DNA from: Spirochaetota bacterium
Lineage (GTDB): Bacteria > Spirochaetota > Brevinematia > Brevinematales > Brevinemataceae
Length of the DNA: 64,000 bases
Assembly: GCA_030154445.1 (NCBI GenBank)
Contig: JAGUQW010000002.1
Location: forward strand, 62,001 to 126,000
Direction: 5' to 3'
Position 1 is the stretch's first letter, and each line of letters starts with the position of its first letter. A program made the position numbers and the translations under genes. The notes beneath the pieces were generated by a model. The model saw only the letters and a program-made list of their open reading frames with translations, was not told the origin of the DNA and made no database searches. Shown one piece after another: positions 58,377 through 64,000 of the stretch.

Positions 58377-60380
58377 CTATAATATTTTTTTAATTTTATC
58401 TATTTCTTTTTTTAATTTTACAATAGCATCTCTACAAATAGCAGCTTCTACAAATAATAGTTTTTCAGAATAATCATCCATTAATTTAGAAATTTCTTTA
58501 ATTTTTTTACTGCTGGTTTTTTTAGTATTTAAAATTTCTTTAATTTCATGTTTGGTTGTTTTTTTTGCATCATCAGCCATATATTTTCTTTCTAAAATTT
58601 CTGTGATATCTTTTTTTATAGTTTGCGGAGTAATATTATGCTCTTTATTATAAGAATCTTGAAGCTTACGACGACGAGATGTTTCTCGTATAGCTTCTTT
58701 CATTGCAGAGCTTATCTTATCAGCATACATCAAGACCATTCCTTCACTATTGCGAGCACTGCGGCCTATAATTTGAATCAAGGAACGAGTAGATCGTAAA
58801 AATCCTACTTTATCTGCATCTAAAATACAAACAAGAGACACTTCAGGTAAATCAATACCCTCTCTTAATAAATTAATACCAATGATCACATCATATGTAC
58901 CAGCTCTTAAATCTCTCAAAATTTCTGTTCTTTTAATCGTATCTACATCACTATGGATATAAGATACCAAAAGTCCAGACTCAATAAGATGTTCTGTCAA
59001 ATTTTCAGCCATTCTTTTGGTGAGAGTTGTAACAATCACTCGTTGATTTTTTTCTTTTCGTATTTTAGCTTCTGTAATAATATCTAAAATTTGCCCTTCT
59101 GAAGGTCGTATTTCTACAATAGGGTCTAATAAACCTGTAGGTCTGATAATTTGTTCAACAACAGCTTCCGAGTGTTGAATTTCAAAATCTGCGGGGGTAG
59201 CAGAAACAAAAAGAACTTTGTCTGATATATCGAAAAATTCTTCTACTTTAAGGGGTCTATGATCAATCGCTGAGGGCAATCTAAATCCATGATTTACAAG
59301 AGTTGTCCTTCTACTTAGATTACCATTAAACATACCACTAACTTGAGGAATAGCAATATGAGATTCATCTATAATAGTTAAATAATCACCTTTGGGAAAG
59401 TAATCTAATAAAGTAAAAGGACGCTCTCCTTGTTTTCTGAAAGTGAGATGTCGAGAATAATTCTCTATACCATTACAATAACCAACACTTAGCATCATAT
59501 CGATATCATACTTTACACGAGCTTCCAAACGACTTGCCTCATCACCCCTACCTTCAGCCTGTAGTTCTTGCACTCTCTCAATCAACTCTACTTCTATATT
59601 TTCAATAGCTGTTTCTATTTTATTATCTGTAGTAAGAAACAATCTTGCTGGATAAATAAGAGTTCTATCAATATTTTCAAGAATAGTGCCTGTAACATAT
59701 TGAATTTTTGTAATAGAAGTAATACAAAAATTTTGATCTAATGCTATTCTCAAGAGATCTTTGGAATAAGAAGCATGAATATCTAAGCAATCATTATAAT
59801 AACGAAAACAAGCTCTATCTAAAGTAAACTCTCTTTCTTCATAGAGAATACGAGTAAGATGTTGGGTGATTGTTTTGAGATCAATAGTCATACCAACAGT
59901 TAGTAATAAAATTAATTCTTTATAGTCTGTTGGTGCTCCCATACCATAAATACAAGAAACAGATGCTATAATAATAGTATCCTTTCTTTCTAATAAAGAA
60001 GCAACAGCAGAAATTCTCATACGATCTAACTCATCATTAATGCGAGATTCTTTTTCTATATAAATATTTTTTTGAGGAATATACGCTTCGGGTTGGTAAT
60101 AAGTAAAATTTGAAACGAAATATTCAACAGCATTTTCTGGAAAAAAATCTTTGAACTCTCTAAATAATTGTGCAGCGAGGGTTTTATTAGGAGATAAGAT
60201 AAGTGTAGGAACTTGTAAATATTGGATAATACCAGCCATAGTAAAGGTTTTACCACTCCCTGTAACACCGAGTAAAGTTTGATTTTTCATTCCGAGATGA
60301 TAATTTTCAGTTAATTGTTTAATAGCTGCAGGTTGATCCCCTGCAGGATCAAATTTTGAATGAAGAAAAAATTTATTCAT
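58377..60380 (-). CDS. uvrB: Excinuclease ABC subunit UvrB
   Basis: UvrB is the damage-verifying helicase-like subunit of nucleotide excision repair. The 667-residue protein has Walker A GVTGSGKT (38-45), the damage-sensing beta-hairpin YYQPEAYIPQKNIYIEKE, the helicase motifs DESH and VSATPADFE, VTTLTKRMAENL, GINLLREGIDLPEVSLV with SLIQIIGRSARN, and a C-terminal UVR domain (SEKLLFVEAAICRDAIVKLK) for UvrA/UvrC contact. All key elements are present. It is divergent from the MCP gene. Confidence 0.97.
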   Translation of the reverse strand: MNKFFLHSKFDPAGDQPAAIKQLTENYHLGMKNQTLLGVTGSGKTFTMAGIIQYLQVPTLILSPNKTLAAQLFREFKDFFPENAVEYFVSNFTYYQPEAYIPQKNIYIEKESRINDELDRMRISAVASLLERKDTIIIASVSCIYGMGAPTDYKELILLLTVGMTIDLKTITQHLTRILYEEREFTLDRACFRYYNDCLDIHASYSKDLLRIALDQNFCITSITKIQYVTGTILENIDRTLIYPARLFLTTDNKIETAIENIEVELIERVQELQAEGRGDEASRLEARVKYDIDMMLSVGYCNGIENYSRHLTFRKQGERPFTLLDYFPKGDYLTIIDESHIAIPQVSGMFNGNLSRRTTLVNHGFRLPSAIDHRPLKVEEFFDISDKVLFVSATPADFEIQHSEAVVEQIIRPTGLLDPIVEIRPSEGQILDIITEAKIRKEKNQRVIVTTLTKRMAENLTEHLIESGLLVSYIHSDVDTIKRTEILRDLRAGTYDVIIGINLLREGIDLPEVSLVCILDADKVGFLRSTRSLIQIIGRSARNSEGMVLMYADKISSAMKEAIRETSRRRKLQDSYNKEHNITPQTIKKDITEILERKYMADDAKKTTKHEIKEILNTKKTSSKKIKEISKLMDDYSEKLLFVEAAICRDAIVKLKKEIDKIKKIL

Positions 60381-60413
60381 ATTATTAAAATCCTTAACAT
60401 TTTCGTCGATATA

Positions 60414-60443
60414 TTGTATAGTATACTATATATATAGTATAAT
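60414..60443 (+). promoter_or_regulatory. Promoter of the MCP gene with overlapping palindrome
   Basis: TTGTAT and TATAAT are 18 bases apart. A perfect 20-bp palindrome (60422-60441, TATACTATAT and its complement) covers the spacer and the -10 and lies between divergent uvrB and MCP genes, so a dimeric regulator could act here. Confidence 0.55.
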
Positions 60444-60448
60444 TCAAA

Positions 60449-60472
60449 ATTATACTATTAATTATACTATTA
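60449..60472 (+). repeat. 12-bp tandem repeat in the MCP leader
   Basis: ATTATACTATTA occurs twice in direct succession, ending 18 bases before the ATG and just before the ribosome-binding site (AAAGGA). Confidence 0.92.
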
Positions 60473-60489
60473 AATAAAGGAAAATCATA

Positions 60490-62328
60490 ATGTTAAATAA
60501 TAATAAAAATTTATTGCAAAATTTTTTTTATAGTATCCGTGTTAGAATTTTTCTAATTATAGGGATGATGGCTTTTTCAATATATTGTGTTGTTAGTGTT
60601 CTATCTTATCGTTCTGATACTCGTTCTCTTACTGTTTCTAGACAATTTTATCTTAATGAATTAAAATTATTAATTCAGACTGAATATAATATAGCATTAG
60701 GGCAAGAAATATCTGAGAAAGGACTAGAAGAGTTAGCTGAAAAATCAAATATATTATTAGATAAAGGACCTTTATATAATTATATTATTACATCTCGTTC
60801 TGAAGATGGCAAAAAATCAGTTGAAGAATTTAACAAAGTATTTGACTTGGCAGTATTAGTAACAAAAAATAAAGGTAATTTAGAAGAGTTGAAAAGATTA
60901 AACGAAGAAGCTGCAGCATATCCTTCATATGAATTATATTATAGAACAGTATTGTCAATTTCTAATAATATATTACAAGTAAAATTTGATAAACAAATAG
61001 TATTTTTTACTTTACTTATTACATTTATCATAAGTTTTTTATTTCTACAGGTAATTGCTGGAAGAATAGGGCTGATTACATATATGGCAAAAAAACTTAT
61101 TAATGATGATGAAAGTTTACAGTTAAATGAAAGATTGAATTTTACAGCACAAGATGAAACTCAATATATTGTTACTAATATAAATGTTTTTATGGATAAA
61201 TTAGAAAACTATACAGTACAATTAATTAATAATGCAAAAGGTTTAATATATCAAATTACTCAAATGTTTGAAGTATCAAAAAGTTGGACTTTGGAAACTC
61301 AAGTAATGAGACATTCTACAGAAAGAATTTCTCGTCAGATGTCAGAACAAATTTACAGCTTAAATCAAGCTGCTGCAGCTTTGGAAGAAATGGAAAGAAC
61401 ATTAGATGCTATTTTCAATACTATTTTACGACAATCAACGGCTATGACTCAATCTGCTGCTACTTTAGAAGAGATGGGAAGACAGGTAGAAGGTGTTGCT
61501 AAAATATCAGCTGATACTGCTGGTTTAGCAACGAGACTTACAGAGATAGCTAATAAAGGAAATGAAGCTGTAGAAGCTTCTATTGTATCTATCAAGGATG
61601 TTGCTGAATATTCTTCTCAAATATTAAAATTATTACAATTAATTTCGGGTATTGCTAAACAAACAAATCTTTTAGCGATGAATGCTTCTATTGAAGCTGC
61701 GCATGCAGGTGAAGCTGGACGTGGATTCGCTATTGTAGCAGAAGAAATAAGACGTCTTTCTGAAACTACAAATAAAAATGCGAAAGAAATAAAAACAGTA
61801 GTTGATACTATGGTTGATAAAATAGATAATTCTGTAGAACAAGCCAGAATTGCAGGTGAGGATTTAATTCAAATTAATACTTATGCTGAAAATGTATCTG
61901 AACGAATTGACCAACTAAATAATATGATGCAACAACAAAATACTGCGACACATGAAATGATAACGACAATAGAAGGCTTGGTTACTTTAGCTCAAGAAAT
62001 TAAGATATCTATGGAAGAACAACAATTTGGATTACATGAATATAGTAAAACTATTGATACTTTACAAGATAATTTTGGTGAAGTAAAATCAACACTAAAT
62101 GGACATATGTCCAGTGTGAATAATTTATTAGTTATTCTCACTGATATGGGAATAAGAATTTCTATTCAAAAAACTATTATGGATAATGTTCAAAAATTTC
62201 TAAATATTTATAAAGTGAATCCTGATTTACAAGTATCAGAATCTTATATCAAAAATACTCAAGATGCTATGTTTTTAGAATACAAAAAAAATACACAACA
62301 AAAAATGATGGATGAAAATAACAAATAA
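60490..62328 (+). CDS. Methyl-accepting chemotaxis protein
   Basis: The 612-residue protein is a transmembrane chemoreceptor. TM1 is about residues 17-37 and TM2 about 169-192, with a 130-residue periplasmic sensor of unknown ligand. A HAMP-like linker follows, then a coiled-coil signalling domain with the hairpin tip [20 protein letters not shown] and [16 protein letters not shown], the most conserved MCP motif. The tail beyond residue 560 lacks an NWETF-type CheR/CheB pentapeptide. It should signal through the CheA/CheW encoded earlier in the window. It is monocistronic with a terminator. Confidence 0.95.
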   Translation: MLNNNKNLLQNFFYSIRVRIFLIIGMMAFSIYCVVSVLSYRSDTRSLTVSRQFYLNELKLLIQTEYNIALGQEISEKGLEELAEKSNILLDKGPLYNYIITSRSEDGKKSVEEFNKVFDLAVLVTKNKGNLEELKRLNEEAAAYPSYELYYRTVLSISNNILQVKFDKQIVFFTLLITFIISFLFLQVIAGRIGLITYMAKKLINDDESLQLNERLNFTAQDETQYIVTNINVFMDKLENYTVQLINNAKGLIYQITQMFEVSKSWTLETQVMRHSTERISRQMSEQIYSLNQAAAALEEMERTLDAIFNTILRQSTAMTQSAATLEEMGRQVEGVAKISADTAGLATRLTEIANKGNEAVEASIVSIKDVAEYSSQILKLLQLISGIAKQTNLLAMNASIEAAHAGEAGRGFAIVAEEIRRLSETTNKNAKEIKTVVDTMVDKIDNSVEQARIAGEDLIQINTYAENVSERIDQLNNMMQQQNTATHEMITTIEGLVTLAQEIKISMEEQQFGLHEYSKTIDTLQDNFGEVKSTLNGHMSSVNNLLVILTDMGIRISIQKTIMDNVQKFLNIYKVNPDLQVSESYIKNTQDAMFLEYKKNTQQKMMDENNK

Positions 62329-62340
62329 CAAATAAAAAAT

Positions 62341-62373
62341 AAAAAAAGCTCCTTATTGAAGGAGCTTTTTTTA
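62341..62373. terminator. Bidirectional terminator between the MCP and alpha-2-macroglobulin-like genes
   Basis: AAAGCTCCTT, a 4-base loop and AAGGAGCTTT with flanking A- and T-runs separate the convergent genes. Confidence 0.92.
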
Positions 62374-62377
62374 TTTG

Positions 62378-64000
62378 TTATTTAATAGTAATATTGTCTT
62401 GTGATTGAAAACCAAATACATCGGGAGAGGTGATAAATTGTACTGAGCTTGGTGGTGCTGTCCATATTCCAAAAGTTTGAGCAATAACAAGATAACGAAT
62501 AATAATCTTACTTTTATTAACTTTTGTGAAAATATGAATTTTATCGTGTTTGGCAATATAAGTAGCATTTTTCAAATATTCTTTTTGCTTAGTAGGGGTA
62601 TCTAATATAATTCCACCATATAAAGGATCTATAATTTCTATTTGTTGACTGCCTGAAGCTTGAGGAGTAATTTCTAATTCTATGATATATTTTTCTCCAA
62701 ATATTAAGTTGTTATCAACAATAGAATTTGTAGTACTTTGATTATAAATATTTTTTTTAATTTGATAGCCACTATTGTTTTGAGTAGGATTTTTTTTGGG
62801 AATAGAACCATAAACTAAATAATAATAAATTTTTTTTTGTTCTGTATCCATAGTGATAGAAATATTTTTTTCTTTAATAGGGATAGTAATTTTATTGTTT
62901 GTATTATCTAAGGTAAATGTTTTTTTATTTATAGTAATATCAACTTTATAAGTATTATCAGAAGGATATTTCTGTAAAAAATTAACAAATACAAATATAT
63001 TATCTTGTTTCTGAATATCTAATCCATTTAATATTTTAAATCCATCTTGATAGTCTCCATAATATTTAATTAATGTTGAGGCTATAAATCTTGAATTAGA
63101 ATTTTTTATTAGAATAGTTGTACCTGTTTCCGTTGTTTGATTCATTAATAATAAAGTTTGTTTGGAAATATCTTGTAAAGGAAAATTTAGTAGATGCATT
63201 GTGTCTAAAATTAACGCATGAGTATTGTTATAAGAAGATAAAATTGGATAAATATTTTTAAAACTTTCTTTATCTAATAATTTGTTTGAAGCAAGTATAT
63301 TAAGAGCATAAATTTGAATTAAAGCATCATTTGCTGAAGTATTCTTATTTTTTTTACTAATTTGTTGAGTAGTTTTTGTTAAATTGTTAAATAAATTACT
63401 GTCTATTTGATAGTTATGTTTATTTGCTAATTGTAAACTTTCGTACATTTGTAGTAATATCATAGGATTGGAAGTAATAATATTACCCAAAGGACTAGTT
63501 GCTATATTAGTAGAATTGATATAATAAGAGGATAGTGAGTTTAAATCATCTTGAAGTAAAGTGTTCAGCTTTTTTTTATTCCAATCTATTAGTTGATTTG
63601 TAATAAATAAGTCTTCATTTCCTATAAATAATAATAATCGTTGTAATATTTGTTCTATATACAAGCTTTCAGAAGTCAAAATTTTATTCAGGCTATTTTT
63701 CATTTGTATCATGGGCGTAGATGACAATTGAAGAGTGATCTCTTGCTCAAGATTGTTCTCAAGATCTGTCTCTAATGTAATATTAGTTGTATTATTTAAA
63801 TACCCGGAATAACTAGAATATGTCCATGGATTATCAAGAATAACAGGAATATTCTTAATAAAATTATCTGAAAAATTAGTAGAATCTACTAGTATATTCC
63901 AAGATCTTTCTATATTTTTGATAGTATTTGTATTGGTAACAATAGCATATGATTTTTTAGGAATTAAAATATTTTTAGTAAAGTATGAATCAACATTATC
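62378..64000 (-). CDS. Alpha-2-macroglobulin-like protein, C-terminal part, thioester residue apparently lost
   Basis: The frame is open to the right edge; 540 codons are visible and the start lies outside the window. The C-terminus matches bacterial alpha-2-macroglobulins: LEITPQASGSQQIEIIDPLY (the I-x-D-P-L motif), then HDKIHIFTKVNKSKIIIRYL, AQTFGIWTAPPSSVQF and SPDVFGFQSQDNITI. Near residue 110 the segment SESLYIEQILQRLLLF aligns with the thioester motif Y-G-C-T-E-Q, but tyrosine replaces the cysteine. Bacterial homologues act in the periplasm to trap proteases; several lack the thioester. The upstream DNPWTYSSYSGYL segment also fits. It is exported in related proteins, but the signal is not visible here. 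Confidence 0.75.
   Translation of the reverse strand, partial: DNVDSYFTKNILIPKKSYAIVTNTNTIKNIERSWNILVDSTNFSDNFIKNIPVILDNPWTYSSYSGYLNNTTNITLETDLENNLEQEITLQLSSTPMIQMKNSLNKILTSESLYIEQILQRLLLFIGNEDLFITNQLIDWNKKKLNTLLQDDLNSLSSYYINSTNIATSPLGNIITSNPMILLQMYESLQLANKHNYQIDSNLFNNLTKTTQQISKKNKNTSANDALIQIYALNILASNKLLDKESFKNIYPILSSYNNTHALILDTMHLLNFPLQDISKQTLLLMNQTTETGTTILIKNSNSRFIASTLIKYYGDYQDGFKILNGLDIQKQDNIFVFVNFLQKYPSDNTYKVDITINKKTFTLDNTNNKITIPIKEKNISITMDTEQKKIYYYLVYGSIPKKNPTQNNSGYQIKKNIYNQSTTNSIVDNNLIFGEKYIIELEITPQASGSQQIEIIDPLYGGIILDTPTKQKEYLKNATYIAKHDKIHIFTKVNKSKIIIRYLVIAQTFGIWTAPPSSVQFITSPDVFGFQSQDNITIK

Overview
The window looks like part of a spirochaete chromosome. Base composition is strongly AT-rich, and the genetic code is standard, with TAA, TAG and TGA all used as stops. 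The chemotaxis block (cheR-cheB-cheA-cheW-cheX-cheY) contains the cheA-W-X-Y order with a CheX phosphatase that is typical of spirochaetes. Other pointers are a DUF115 (MptE/Maf-like) protein, a PPi-dependent phosphofructokinase, a divergent FliG-C-like protein, many exported ankyrin-repeat proteins and several outer-membrane barrels. Genus cannot be fixed from sequence alone; a Brachyspira- or Brevinema-like lineage is a reasonable guess. Several promoters have a near-consensus -35 element, a 16-18 bp spacer and TATAAT.

Layout. 1-7.8 kb, minus strand: chemotaxis operon, a TPR protein and the start of a lipoprotein gene. 7.8-11.7 kb: a phosphohexomutase and two multi-spanning membrane proteins. 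11.8-14 kb, plus strand: DUF305 protein, WalJ/YycJ-like hydrolase, QueH. 14-20 kb, minus strand: FliG-C-like protein, TsaD, a PseG-like/methyltransferase fusion, Dus and DUF368. 20-23.3 kb: tRNA-Asn, tRNA-Lys, SecF-SecD-YajC, tRNA-Gly. 23.3-30.6 kb: an accessory block with an ECF sigma operon (sigma factor, short membrane protein, two exported helical proteins, two exported ankyrin proteins) and three further ankyrin-type genes. 30.8-38 kb: a defence and mobile-DNA scar, with a type IIG restriction-modification enzyme directly followed by a pentapeptide-repeat membrane protein, an Abi_2 remnant, a tyrosine-recombinase remnant and a gene broken by an in-frame amber stop, ending at tRNA-Thr. 38-42 kb: SbcD and SbcC fused in one polypeptide. 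42-50 kb: GHL10-type glycoside hydrolase, HAD phosphatase, outer-membrane protein, DUF115 protein, a tandem DUF502 protein and a penicillin-binding protein. 50.5-58 kb: periplasmic cyclophilin, AccA, Pfp, small membrane protein, outer-membrane barrel, S55-type peptidase and a YhcH-family protein. 58-64 kb: UvrB, a methyl-accepting chemotaxis protein and the C-terminal part of an alpha-2-macroglobulin-like protein that runs off the right edge.

Most notable: (i) the fused SbcD-SbcC nuclease in a genome that carries several long perfect inverted repeats, two of them inside genes; (ii) the type IIG enzyme plus pentapeptide-repeat membrane protein, whose 3' junction sequence recurs in front of a different, decayed gene 5 kb away; (iii) the ECF sigma-ankyrin operon; (iv) two genes that appear to start at ATT or ATA; (v) a PseG-like/methyltransferase fusion and a divergent FliG-like protein. 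No CRISPR array, rRNA gene or intact insertion sequence was seen.
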